Source: Membranipora membranacea (Eukaryota; Bryozoa; Gymnolaemata; Cheilostomatida; Membraniporidae). From it: DNA of 64,000 nt. The notes below the pieces were generated by a model. It searched no databases and was not told the origin of the DNA. It saw only the letters and a list, made by a program, of their open reading frames with translations. The position numbers and the translations under genes are program-made. Below, piece by piece: positions 48,701-60,600 of this stretch. The stretch spans positions 1,488,001 to 1,552,000 of the forward strand of contig OU612075.1 in the NCBI GenBank assembly GCA_914767715.1, read 5' to 3'. How positions within the stretch are numbered: the stretch's first letter is position 1; each line of letters begins with the position of its first letter.

Positions 48701-51700
48701 TTCAAACTTATCTGAAGCTCTTATCTAATGAGATACACACACCAGACTCACCTGTCATCTAATGATGATAGCTGACAGAAAGACAGATCCAGCACTCTGA
48801 GGGAGGTAAGACTGTATATTACAGAAGGCAGACCACCCACTGAGAAGTTATTATGTCCTATACACAGCTCCTCCAGCTGACTAAGCTCAGATTGTCTGTC
48901 AAATATGTACAAAATAATGTTATATGCAATCAAGACGTACAAGATGAAAGATCCCTGATTAAATTATATCCTATAATATAAACACGTGTCACAAAATAGC
49001 ATTATATCTTTACCAATTTAAATCATTTATAAAATCGATACAATTTAAAAATTCAATTAGTGGTTATTTTAGCACAGACCGAGATGAGGCTACACTGATT
49101 TTTGTGTCTCAAATAATTCAGCTAAAATAAACTGCTGTCAAATTGTACCAAATTGATACCTCCTTATATTTTATGATAAATTAATACAAACAGAACTGAC
49201 ACTAGATGAGATTGGACAAGAGAGCTAATTTATTAGTCTCGTTCTGATCCATCATCCCTCTCCCAAATTTTACATATATCTTAAGTATGCACAATTGGTG
49301 AGCACAAAAATAGGAATGTGGAATAGATAAATTTGGTGAAGCTGATAGAATGTGAAGTTTTAAAATTGTGGATAATATATTCTTCTGGAACCCTCCTATC
49401 TTTTTATACAGTCTCGTGAGTCAAAAATTCAACTTCAGATAATCATGGAGGGAAAAAGCATTCAAACTAATCTGAAGCTCTTATCTATTGAGATACACAC
49501 ACCAGACTCACCTGTCATCTAATGATGATAGCTGACAGAAAGACAGATCCAGCACTCTGAGGGAGGTAAGACTGTATATTACAGAAGGCAGACCACCCAC
49601 TGAGAAGCCACTATCTCCTATATGCAGCTCCTCCAGCTGACTCAGCTTAGACAGTCTGTCAAATATGTACAAAATAATGTTATATGCAATCAAGACGTAC
49701 AAGATGAAGGATTCCTGATTAAATTATATCCTATAATATTAACACGCGTCACAAAATAGCATTATATCTTTACCAATTTAAATCATATATAAAATGGAAA
49801 CAATTTATAAAAATTCAATTAGTGGTTATTTTAGCACAGACCGAGATGAGGCTACACTGATTTTCTTGTCTCAAATAATTCAGCTAAAATAAACTGCTGT
49901 CAAATTGTACCAAATTGATACCTCCTTCTGTTTTATGATAAATTAATACAAACAGAACTGACACTAGATGAGATTGGGCAAGAGAGCTACTTTATTAGTC
50001 TAGTTCTGATCCATCATCCCCCCTCCCAAATTTTACATATATCTTAAGTATGCACAATTGGTGAGCACAAAAATAGGAATGTGGAATAAATAATTTTGGT
50101 CAAGCTGGTGAAAATTGAAGTTTTAAAGTTGTTGATATTTTGACTTTTCTGGAACGCAACTATTTTTCGTCACAGCTGCTTTATTAGGCTAGTTATGATC
50201 CATCATCTTCCCAAATTTTAGCTCTACCAGAATGCAAAATGGAATTTGTGATGACAAAAATAGGAATCGGGAATAAATAAATTTGGTGAAGCTGATAGAA
50301 TGTAAAGTTTTAAAATTGTGGATAATATATTCTTCTGGAACCCTCCTATCTTTTTATACAGCCTTGTGAGTCAAAAATTCAACTTCAGATAATCATGGAG
50401 GGAAAAAGCATTCCAACTTATCTGAAGATCTTATCTATTGAGATACACACACACCAGACTCACCTGTCATCTAGAGATGATAGCTTACATCCCCACAGAT
50501 CCAGCACTCTGAGGGATGTTAGTGAGTATATAACAGGAGGCAGACCACCCACTGAGAACTCATAATCTCCTATACGCAGCTCCTCCAGCTGACTAAGCTT
50601 AGATAGTCTGTCAAATATGTACAAAATAATATTATTGATAATCAATCAGTACAAGATACAACATTTCTGTTAATTCTCATCATGTATCATCAAATATCAC
50701 ATTATATTACACAGTTACTCCATCTATCTTAGTCTATCAAATATAATTAGCCAGTAATTGATTTTTCTATGTCCCATTGCTATCATAATATACTAATCAA
50801 ATAATTTGGACATATTATGTCTAAATTATCTATATTTCATTATAAGAATATCATATATCATGTTATCTCTTTTACAGTTAGGCAATTTGAAAATAAGACT
50901 TTGTTGAAATGATAAACCAGGAAGGCGTGTTATGGTGGATACCAGGCTGGGTTGAGGTGAGATCATTTGACAATTTGTTCCCAGTCGGGACATTTTTATA
51001 TTGTGAATACACAATTGGTGTGGCAGTTTAGGTAAAGTTCAAGTATTTTCAAATTGTTGCATTCACAACTGATGAATGAATTAGAAATAATCATAACAAT
51101 AATTACAATTTCCACCTAATTCTACTCACCCTGTAAGTGATCCTCTTGTACCCTTCAGATAGAGATGTGTAAGATGAGGAGCTATAGACCTCAGACTATC
51201 AGGTACCTCACAGTCATATATATACATGTGAGTTATAGAGAGAGCTCCTACTCTACTCTTTATCTCACTGATAGTCTGAGGTAGGGCAATAACTGTGATC
51301 TCACCAGCCTCACCTCTACGTCTGATACACAGTTCACCATATCCTACTCTCACACTCTCTAACTCTACCTCTCCGCTGTGTCTGTACCAGACATTATATT
51401 CTATAATATAATAATATAAATCATATATAATTGGTGCTGTCATCCCAATAAATTCTTGTTAATGTGTAATCTGGTATTTATCTGTTTATACTGATAATCA
51501 TCTTGTCTCTCATCATATGATATGATAATATGATTATGGGCTGATTAGCTATTAGCTTATTATGATGTATGAGATCACAACACCAGACTAAATAAAAAAT
51601 CCTTTACTGTATAGCCTCACAATTCCTGGTATGGCCAATTGTTGTGGTGATGGTTTTATCAGGACGTTTAAAGGTAGTGGTTTTGAATAAATTATTGGCT

Positions 51701-52167
51701 TCCGTATAGAAATAACTAACATACAATTTGAATGTCTGTTTTCTGTACTGAAAATACAATTGCGTGCAAATGACTAAATAATCTTGCGAGATGGGAGCAT
51801 ACCCTATTGATTTACAAGCTCAAGATTTGGAATTTTAATTTCATCTGTCTACTTAGCTCCAAAGTGAGATCTGCCTTTGATTGCCCCAAACCTAGTGAGG
51901 GTCCCCTGAGTAAAGTACAGGGGGTCATAATAGTGAAGAAGTTATTTTTGTCGTTATGAAGCTTGTATGAGCGGGGGGGGGGGAACTAAGCTGGTATTAG
52001 CAAAAAATTTGTGGTTACTTACCCGGTTCCTCATCGCTGTCCTCGTCCTCACTCTCATTCTCAATCTCAATCTTATTCTCATCCTCATCAACACCATCAC
52101 TCTCACTCTTAATTTTTTTCTCACCTTTACTCTTTCTCTTGATAAACCGTTTCACTGCACCGAGCAT
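39480..52167 (-). CDS. Roco-caspase gene, copy 2: LRR-Roc-COR-caspase, complete
   Basis: Model: complement of 39480-39798, 39968-39986, 40075-40315, 40577-40686, 40932-41168, 41765-42002, 42198-42365, 42633-42766, 42960-43097, 43322-45336, 47992-48135, 48752-48895, 49512-49655, 50464-50607, 51130-51400, 52023-52167. All phases fit, giving about 1,536 codons. Approximate residues: charged N-terminus 1-48, LRR cap 49-138, LRR exons 139-330, LRR end/Roc/COR 331-1002, linker 1003-1093, caspase 1094-1424, Ala/Pro/Thr tail to the end. Roc shows GNRMAGKTS, DLGGDK and THRD. The caspase shows the S1 Arg (YRKGSEHD, about 1118), catalytic His (SHGTEG, about 1183), catalytic Cys (QACAG, about 1226), and a p10 start SPRSPETGSAFI with the second substrate-binding Arg. 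All known essential residues are present, so it is predicted active and Asp-specific. There is no CARD or death domain. A cytosolic LRR sensor with a Roc-COR switch and protease effector is inferred. Confidence 0.9.
39968..39986 (-). other. 19-bp microexon in the p10 region
   Basis: Bracketed by TTAG and GTAATC. Without it, joining 40,075 to 39,798 gives an immediate in-frame TAA. With it the frame runs on through the last exon (LPDIRPYVRLYGL). Confidence 0.55.
40075..41168 (-). other. Caspase p10 region and intersubunit linker (three exons)
   Basis: Exon 40,932-41,168 encodes an acidic/Ser-rich linker with LLPEVDS, then ISVADLIIMQSSFD. Exon 40,577-40,686 gives SPRSPETGSAFIRALVVTLY, which lines up with the start of p10 in known caspases (S-W-R-N-S-x-x-G-S-W-F-I). 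Exon 40,075-40,315 continues with VREAVSRYGVEQTLAY. The Trp of the classic motif is replaced by Pro and Ala; the Arg is kept. Confidence 0.8.
41448..41559. mobile_element. 112-bp palindromic element in a caspase intron
   Basis: TAGATCAAGTTTGATCC to its complement, near-perfect, with GGAGTTGCCCCTC inside. Related GGGGAGCAACTCC/GGAGTTGC blocks occur at 7,690, 15,640, 32,555, 37,210, 41,325 and 52,295, so it belongs to a dispersed family. Confidence 0.7.
41765..42365 (-). other. Caspase p20 exons
   Basis: Exon 42,198-42,365 (56 codons) carries RALLISNEYKLPNGSYRKGS and the phase-0 end TAK. Exon 41,765-42,002 carries the SHGTEG His box and the LLVIQACAG Cys box before a GTAAGT donor. QAC-x-G is the caspase signature; x is usually Arg, Gln or Gly, here Ala. 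Confidence 0.9.
43322..45336 (-). other. Copy 2 Roc-COR exon (2,015 bp)
   Basis: It begins LDGLTRLEKLHLTFNNF, closing the LRR array. The Roc motifs GNRMAGKTSLIRSL, MFDLGGDKVYHLSY and LTHRDKL follow, then COR (IPFIWEKIAGFIENQ, RYMHNEGRLMWFEKE) and the Cys cluster HPVCKFFCAHC. The phases equal those of copy 1. Confidence 0.92.
45563..45896 (-). pseudogene. Fossil coding-like fragment in the LRR/Roc intron
   Basis: About 110 codons open on the gene strand, including FKTGHFSFILKVTYDEIQAH and PPVDIVFTDLAVCVCKKVTK. Copy 1 has the homologous sequence at 3,660-3,900 but lacks about 47 bp, which breaks the frame. There is no acceptor/donor pair that would add it to the Roco gene. Possibly a piece of an unknown mobile element; I recognise no family. 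Confidence 0.35.
47992..48135 (-). other. Copy 2 LRR exon 4 (144 bp)
   Basis: LEELSIGHNNFSVGGLPSV and LRVLSLSECKLSSLDD; phase 2 at both ends. Confidence 0.87.
48752..48895 (-). other. Copy 2 LRR exon 3 (144 bp)
   Basis: LEELCIGHNNFSVGG and LRVLDLSFCQLSSLDD; phase 2 at both ends. The second half is the same as exon 2 (49,512); the first half differs. Confidence 0.87.
49512..49655 (-). other. Copy 2 LRR exon 2 (144 bp)
   Basis: LEELHIGDSGFSVGG and LRVLDLSFCQLSSLDD; phase 2 at both ends. Confidence 0.87.
50464..50607 (-). other. Copy 2 LRR exon 1 (144 bp)
   Basis: LEELRIGDYEFSVGG and LRVLDLWGCKLSSLDD; phase 2 at both ends. Confidence 0.87.
51130..51400 (-). other. Copy 2 LRR cap exon
   Basis: 271 bp, YRHSGEVELESVRVGYGEL through APHLTHLYLKGTRGSLTG. 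It pairs with 6,492-6,762. The mid-part (residues after RRRGEAGE) is among the most different between the paralogues. Confidence 0.75.
52023..52167 (-). other. Copy 2 first coding exon
   Basis: MLGAVKRFIKRKSK followed by a Lys/Glu/Asp-rich stretch (SEDEDSDEEP). The ATG is 5 bases after a TTTCAG acceptor. It is low complexity and probably disordered; there is no signal peptide, which agrees with a cytosolic protein. Confidence 0.7.
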
Positions 52168-52236
52168 CTTAGCTGAAAGCAGATAGTATATGTAATACAG
52201 TCCCCAGTGAGAGATAAAACGGGACATGGATTTCAC

Positions 52237-55200
52237 GAGTCAGAGACAATGACTGATTAGCTAGAGTTTTATTCATTAGTCTGTATTTTTACTGGAGGGG
52301 GAGCAACTCCAAAAGCTGGCAGATGGACCACAATGTACCTATACCTCCCAATATATGCCAATTTATGGAGAACATCAGTCTGAACTAAGTTTTAAACTCA
52401 CATATAGATTTTGTTCCATCCTTGAAATTGGAGAAGTAGGTGCAATTTTTCAATAACAAAACACACGCCATATTTCCTAATGGTAAGACAATATAATATG
52501 CAATCAATGCACAAATATTTCAAACAAATGTATCATCAATTTGAAAAGTTCTTTGAAACATCTTTCTAATGCATTAAAATTTACTAGATCCTACACAAGT
52601 TTTCACTTACTAGCTAGAAAAACTAGACTTAGAAACAAGAGTTAGAAAAGATACTAGTGGATAATGTTATACAGTCTATCTGTCTACTGTCCAGACAATG
52701 ATCTTTGATGTACAGATAAATGGAACAGTCTGTGCCACAATGTTTAGGACGGGAACACAAAAGGAGGGCAAGATTTATTCAAAAAAGCTCAATGCTGCAG
52801 ATCCATTATCTTTGGTCATTCAACATTTTAATACAAATAGGTGCCGGGCCTGAATCTCAAGCACTCTTCACTAACCTCTATCGTAGAGTAGAGATGAGAA
52901 TACTGATAGAGATGTTCACCACTAGGATTGCTCTGTGCTGAGTATATCTGAAGTCACTATGTGTAGTGATTTATCAATGGCGAGATCAGATCACAATTTC
53001 CTGTAAGTAATGTGGGTATAAGATTATCAAATGTCTGAGGGGGAATATAGACCGAGACTGATACTGGGTAAGATATTTAATCACCGTTTGAAATATAAAT
53101 GCAAATTATTAATTAGCTATTGATGCAACAGCATAGAGTTTGTTTCAGTAATGAAAATAATCTGCCCCAAAGTTCATCTTCTGTGAGATGTATCCATAAA
53201 TGCTACCTGATGCAGACTTAATCTGAACATTGGTTCTAGAACTAAGACACATTTCGTTTGACTGGTACATTAAGTCTGGCCTCAAGGTGGATCAGGTCTT
53301 GTATTTTGTTTTCTACAATGGTTATCAATCTTCTAACACTCACTGGTATGTTAGGGAGGCTTCGTGCTGAGTTTTTCTGAAGGTATCAGTGACCAGCTGG
53401 GGTTGATGATATCACAGCTATGATAATCTCCAAAGTCGATCTTCTCACTATAAGATTTGGTTCAGTAGTAAGATCTGCTCACATTAATTGTAATTTAATA
53501 AATGAGTATTTGATTATGGGCTTATGGGATTTAGCCGCTGTCATAAAAAGGCTGCATAACCGTTTCAAGGGGAGGACAACTCATAACACTCACACCGGTT
53601 TTCAGAGATAATATAGTTGTGTGGTTGATGGATGCGCACCATTTGGCGTTGAGTGTATCAGGTCTGAGCCCTAGGTGGGACATGTTGTGTATGCTTGGCT
53701 GCCCTTATAAGTCAAATCTACATCGGCTGTAAATCTTATGATACTTACTGATATGTTAGGTAGGTGCTGAGTTTTCATGAGAAGAAATTATCAATCAATC
53801 CAATTTGGAGTTTTCTGTTGCTAAGCTCGGTCTACACAGTAAGTGCCGCCAATGTAAGCTGCTACAGAAACAGACAGGATAAGAAAAACACTAAGCATCT
53901 AGAGATGGTAGGACTACCCGGTCAAAGCACAGAACCCTAAGTGCATAACTCCACGGCTCAGATATGTCAGGAAATATTTTAGCTAAGATTCCCAATATAA
54001 GTTCATTTTTAAGTTTCGCTTCATAGAATCTACATCTCAGGGTCAAATGCCTAACACTGAATGTTAGGGTTTAAAATTTTAAAGTTTTTAATGACAGCTG
54101 AATGATTGATGACATTCCTATAAGGAAATTCCCCTTATATCACAAGTTACTTCAAATACCATGATATCATTGTGTCAAAAAATTGAAGTAATATTATAAT
54201 ATTGTTGCTGTTTTCTGTGGTTGAAGATAATGGCATCTAGGAATGTTAATATCATTATCTATTGAATCAACATCCCACTCTTCTGTGGCACTCACCAAAT
54301 ATAACAGATTGGATAATTACTGATGGATTGGAATTACTGTGGAGATAGTGGTTGATTTTCTCGGTATGCAATTCAAGTGTAGTCTACAATAAATTAAAAA
54401 ACAAGAAAACATCATTGTGATTTGTACAACTGCATGAATATGAAGTAATGTAAAAAACCTTTTAAGACCATATGATATCAATATGTTTATCAAATTCATA
54501 GACATTCAAATGTAAGATCTGCTCACATTCACTGTGAGTGATAAGTATGGGTGAAGGTAAGGGAAGGTTTAAGTTTCTAAACTGGGAAACAAAATCTGAA
54601 AATGTCAGCTATCTAAAAGTTAGCCTCATTCATCGAAATGTGCATGGAAATAGAATAATCATTATCGGCTTCACCACAACTAAACATCACAGATCAGTTC
54701 CAAAATATTATAAGCAAAAAATTATTGTCTTTGAATGGCTATAACACATTATATCCCTTACCTCGATCAGTGACCAGTGAACAGTGACCTGTTACCAGTA
54801 CCCAGTGACCAGTACCCAGTGATCAGTGACTTGTTACAAGTACCTAGTGACCAGTGACCAGTACCCAGCAATCAGTGTCTCTGGATATGTTCTTCCCAGC
54901 GTAAGATTTAGTTCAGCAGTAGAACCTGCTCGACTCACTGTAATATATCACAGATTATCAGAAGATTGAATTTGTGGTAAGTTTCAATCACAGCAGACAC
55001 GGCACTGATTAAAAATCACAACTATCACAGCCTGATCGATAGATGAGCTTTATACAAGGAAGTTCTGTCAGTGTCGCAATAAAAACAAAGTGAGTGTAGT
55101 AACTGTTCAATAGGTCAAAAGGTTTGAGCATGCTAACATATGCATGCAAAGCTCTCGTTTCACACAAAATGCATCTCATTGAACAAAGGTGCAGATTTTA

Positions 55201-57430
55201 TTAGGTCCATATTATTTCATACCCTTTGAAATGCCGAAGACGTTTAGAGCCGGTTGTCAGACATTGAAAACTAAACCATGTGACCAGTAAACGACACATA
55301 CACACAACATTACATTATATTACACGGATGCGGTATTTCTTTCGAAGAAATTGTATCAGCAATATATAAGAACTAGTCTTAGCCCCAAGACCTTAGTGCG
55401 CACGATGATTGTTGTTTTAAACGGCCAGTACCAACTTTGGTTCTACTCGCCAATCAGAACAGCTCCATCAATTTCTGGGTATTAATGAGACAGCTTCTGA
55501 TAGCGTGGCTTTTATAGGTTGACGATAGATGTACAGACTGCAAAAGATAATAACCAAATAATCATGATTTTTAGAGTGGATAAGTAATCATACTCAAAGG
55601 CCGCCCAAAGTTGTTATCTAGTATTGATGGTTTATTGAATTACACAGCGTTTCGTTTGACAACAGAGAAAATACCATATCATAAGATGGTGGTTAGATGG
55701 CCACTTATTGATTATTTTGATCCCCAACCCCCCCCCCCCCCCCAACCAATTACACTTGTTTTCACTGTCATAAATATAGGAGTTACAGAATACTGCTAAA
55801 TTTTTGCTCCATTTTTCTCAATCAAAACATATGATTGCACTTATCGTCAGGGACCAGGTCACATGACTAAAGTCTAGAGAGGGGATGACATCATGTCATT
55901 GAGAGAATCCAAAGTCTTTAATGAGATTTGCTCACATACGCTGTAATGCAAAAACAATGTGTGTAAAAAGATTGACAGACCATTGACATCCGCAGGTTTA
56001 GATAAAAGTATACAGGGGATACCATCGGATGTGAATGTCTAGGCTTGATCGGGGAGCACCCAAGCCGCACCTCGGGGGAGAGGAGTTTGATAGCTGGCGC
56101 AAGTAACTCCCTGCGCCTTGGAGTCTGAGCACTTAGACTAGTTACCTCCAAAAGCTACAGACATCTCTCCAACACTACACTGTTGACCCTGATATAAAGT
56201 GTACAGTGATAGTACTATCATAGATGCGAACCTTGACATTAGAGCAGTCTTGTGATGTAATACTCGAGCCCCACTGGGGGAGCTTTTATTGTTGATTGTT
56301 CCAGCCCCCAGCACCCCCGGGTGTATACCTCTCCTTGCTCACCTGTATTAGATTCTGACAATCACATCACAGCCATTATCTTAGTAGGGGATAGATAGAT
56401 AGTATCATTGGAGTCTAGTGCTAGAATCTGCCAAGCCACAACAAGTAGTCCAGTATTATAATATTGTCAAGGGATAGCGTTTTTTGCAGAACCTGCACAC
56501 GACCGGCTCTATACACAATAATATTGAACGCTTACAGCGCTAACACATATATGGAGACTTGCAACCATAGTTACGAGCAGGTACTGATTATTTCCTTTGT
56601 ATTTTCACCAATGCAATATGTTGTCTTTCATAATTAACAAAACCAATATTGGAACAATCCTAAGCTTTTCACTCCATTATTTTTTATCTAAACAATAATC
56701 AAACATGTATGACAAAGGCATCAAAAGGCTCATTCTAAATTCAAATTGAACAGTGCTTTTAAATAGGCCACCTCAAAACTTTTAGTTTAGTGCTGTCCAA
56801 GAATTTTTGTTTGAGAGGTGAAAATGCCCAAAGTGGTCTTGCAGTTACAAACTGCCACTGTTATTCATTGAATGACTCTAAGAATTTTGAGCAAATAGAA
56901 GTCATTATAGTAATTTGGCTAAAAATTGATCGCGTATTCTAATTGAAAGACTCCCAGAGCGAAGATTAGTCATCTGCCTTTAATTGGCTGTAGTATTGAT
57001 GACATCTGGTAAAAGTAGAAATATCAATTAAACAAACTATCGATTCAGCTACATTGTGATCACTTACTTTAGGCTGATTATCTATGTATTATACAGCCTA
57101 GTAAAAGTGATAATTAGTTGTCTTTTCTTATTGCATGAGAAGATAACTCTTTATGATTCAATGATTTTACCGCTACTCTCTCCACCCTCCTCCCTCTCTG
57201 CCTTTTATGTATACTGTGATGGTAAGTGGATTTAACTTCTAAGCCAATTTACCAATAAAACATCAACGTAGTCATGGCCTCAACACATTTACTATCAATA
57301 ACAAGACTCTTACTTTCCTCAATTCACTCTAACACTGATAATCATCCAGAACATTCTTATGCTGCATATCTATTCTTGGCTTCAATTTTCTTTTATTAAT
57401 AAACATCATAGAAAAATTAATGTAACATAA
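52237..57430. other. Intergenic flank between Roco-caspase copy 2 and MPI
   Basis: No gene supported. It contains the second copies of the ACCAGTGACC minisatellite (54,765-54,880) and poly-C tract (55,729-55,743), and a GC-rich conserved patch at 56,040-56,150 also found at 12,780-12,900. Confidence 0.55.
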
Positions 57431-57677
57431 TAACTTTTATTTAATTTAGTTGCACCTCAATTGTAATAACAAGTGAGATATTTGATAGATCTTTATCAGG
57501 GAGTGGCCGAGGTTCAGGAAGGGCATCCGACCTGAGATGCTTCTGTGCCACATAAGGACACAGTCTATAGACCCGTAATGATACCGGAAATAAAAAACCA
57601 AGCAACATCAAGGTTTCTCACACGGTATCACAGGGTATCGAGACTGTAAACGGACGTTTTTAACATTGGAAAATGCC

Positions 57678-60600
57678 CTAATTTGTTGACGGTATACAAA
57701 GTGCTCTGTGCATGACTATCCCCTTCTCACCAGATGTGATCGTACGTTCTTCATTTGCTGATATGAATATAACATGACCTGATTTCACTTGACCTAGTTG
57801 TGATATTTCACATTGACCTTCTGTTATAATGAGAATGCTAGCACTGGCTTCAGCTGATAAACTATACGATTCTGATGCTTTAATCTGAAAATGTAAAAGA
57901 AAATCAGTTACAAAAGTTAGTTATAAAAGTTAGTTACAATTAGTTACATTACGTAGTTAGAGGTAGCCGGTTTAGTCAAGTATTTCGTTCCCTTCTACCA
58001 AAAGCTTCAAGACACTGTTTTCTGGCTGACGATTGAGCAGTTCAGATAAGATGCAATGACAAACAAATAAAATAAGTCTGGCAATCGGAGAGTAGCATCC
58101 TAGAAACGCCCAAATCATTGGCGCTGAAGGCATTTTATTACTGTTCGCATATATAGTAAATATGATTATTTACTAATGGCTATATTATGTATGTAAGGAG
58201 GGGTAGCCAATCAGATCATAATCTGACCAGTCCCTGCGATGAGTGTTCTAACTGTAGAGTGTTATGTTAATAATTCAGTTCCCTGAGAAGAATTTAGTGT
58301 TCTTACCTGAATACTGTGAACACCAAAATCAGGAACAGGTGGTTGGAACACACGGATGTTAGAATCGACTCCCCTGGTTGAGTAAGACATGATATTATCA
58401 GCTTTAGTACGAGGAGTGTAGTCTAACATCTCGACTAGAGTATCTACATCCTTGTATTTAGGGGTTAGACCAGCTCTTACTACATTATCCGAGGTCGCCA
58501 TACACTCTATACAATCTACAACGTACAATCAGCAGATCGTAGTTCTTGGCATATGATGCATATTTCGACTCTCGGGACATATCTCAGCATTGAGTTTGAG
58601 CTCTTCGACTCTGTGATGAGTAAGCGCAGTACAAGGATCACAGAGAGGGTAACTCCAATCACAGGTGAAGAGTTTAAACTTGATGTACACATTCCAGCCA
58701 AGGAGTACTCCTTGTTCCAGCCTTGCAATGCACAAAGACATAGGGTCTGAATGTCTTCCATTGATCACATTGCAACCAACTTTATGGCAATAAGAATAGA
58801 ACCGATATAGCATATTTGAATCTTTCTCAGCGGGTACCCGGATAAAAATGTTAATAATCTTTTCCTCAAGTTCATGTTAGACATTTACTTTGCAGGGTTT
58901 GGATTACAATGTTCTGATATGACATCATCAATTCATGTGCTGACATGACATCATCAATTTATGAGCTGATATGACCTCACCAGTACATGTATTGATATGA
59001 CATCACCAGTACATGTGTTGGTAGGACATCACCAGTACATGTGTTGGTAGGACATCACCAGTACATGTGTTGATATGACATCATCAACAGCTTGATTCTG
59101 AGTGGAAATGTTGACATGAAACATTCCCCGCTCACATAGATGTAAAATCTAAACTTTTCAGTTGAAATGAGCTCAACACTCACCACCGGAGAGGTAAGCA
59201 TGAGGGAGATTGGCGGCTAAGAACATGGCTTCTCCTGGCTTTAACTTCATATGATTGAGAAAGAATGCTGCAAACACTCCGACATCACCTGGGAACTGAG
59301 TATTCAGTCGAAGTACCAGCTCTTTTAACACATCGTCTATACCTGAGAATAAGTGATGGAGATGATTGTATGATCTGATACGATAATTAAATTAAATTTA
59401 GCCGTCTAGCCAATACTGACTAACCATAGAAACTTGTGTTTCAGATCTTATACATTTTCAGATATTGATAGAATGTCCAACTAACCTATGCCAAAACCAT
59501 TTTACACTACTGACGGATATAGGCGAGTATGCATTTCAATAGTATGCAGTTTACAATGCTATGAGGTTGCCCCCTCCAATCTAATACTCACATGAGCCTT
59601 GTTGAGATTCTGAGCTGAGTCGAGTCACTAGATTACTTATCTGAGTGCTCACAGTTGAGCTATCACACCTCATCAGACCAGAGAACGATTGTTTTACAGC
59701 CGACCTCACGGCATTGATGTCGGCAGCATCTGTAGAGGTCATGGCCTCAACTGCTGATTGGCCTATCACATGAGCTAACTCCGGCACTCCTGACAATAAG
59801 TAACAGAAATTGTGATTATAAGAAACTTTGGTAAATATATACAGCAACATAACACCAGATCAAAGAAAATATTGAAGGGCTAATGCTGTAATATTGTTTA
59901 GCTAATCACACACACTCACCTTTTACAAAGTCTTTGATCTCTTGGAAAGGTCTGAAGCCGCACATTCCCTCAAAGTGTGTGAGAGCCAGGGCCATCTCGG
60001 GTTTGTGGTTAGCATCTCTGTACACATCTGGGAACTTCTTATTCAGCTCCTCTGCGTGTTTCTATATCAGAAATAGGATTGACTGTGAAAGGGGCATAAC
60101 TCCGAAAAAAACACAACAAGAAGCACCCAAGTGTTATACATCTACCTACGTATTGTAACTACATTGATCTCTTTTCGTATTGGCGAGAACAACACATCGT
60201 GACTTTAGGCCACGGAAAAGTTAGATTACACTCTATCAAAAATAATGTATCCAATCTTGAAGGGATTCTTTAAATATATAAAGCAGTCACCTAATCCTAA
60301 GAAGCAAGCTGTTAATAAAGTTGACATAATGCAATACCTTACTTATGGCTTCCATGAAAGTAATTATTCACAGATGTGACAGGTTCAAAAGATGTCATTG
60401 AGGTTAGTAGGACTGTCACTTTAATTTGATTTGATTTGATTTGTATTCATTCAATCATCATGACAGATGGTACAGAATGCGAGCGATGGTATGGCATAGT
60501 AAAAACAACACACTAAAAATTATTTATATACTAGACTGTTGTCATGATAGGTCATGAAAAAATTAAAAAAGCCTTTTCTCCGCCTTTCAGTCCTGCAGAG

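Larger units (their letters stand above)
47376..50640. repeat. Tandem LRR exon+intron units
   Basis: Exons at 47,992, 48,752 and 49,512 are exactly 760 bp apart. The fourth, at 50,464, is 952 bp away because its intron has an extra 192-bp segment, which also precedes the first exon (about 47,640-47,820). Intron text is almost the same in each unit. Confidence 0.9.
42165..58530. repeat. Segmental duplication, right block
   Basis: The counterpart of 1-15,256. It is longer by two LRR exon units, an insertion at about 46,630-46,965, and about 67 bp at 56,265-56,332, and lacks the 8,642-9,050 MITE. Confidence 0.9.

Noticed and set aside
47992-50607. CRISPR-like spaced repeat
   Set aside because: The regular spacing comes from 760-bp exon+intron units in a eukaryotic gene.
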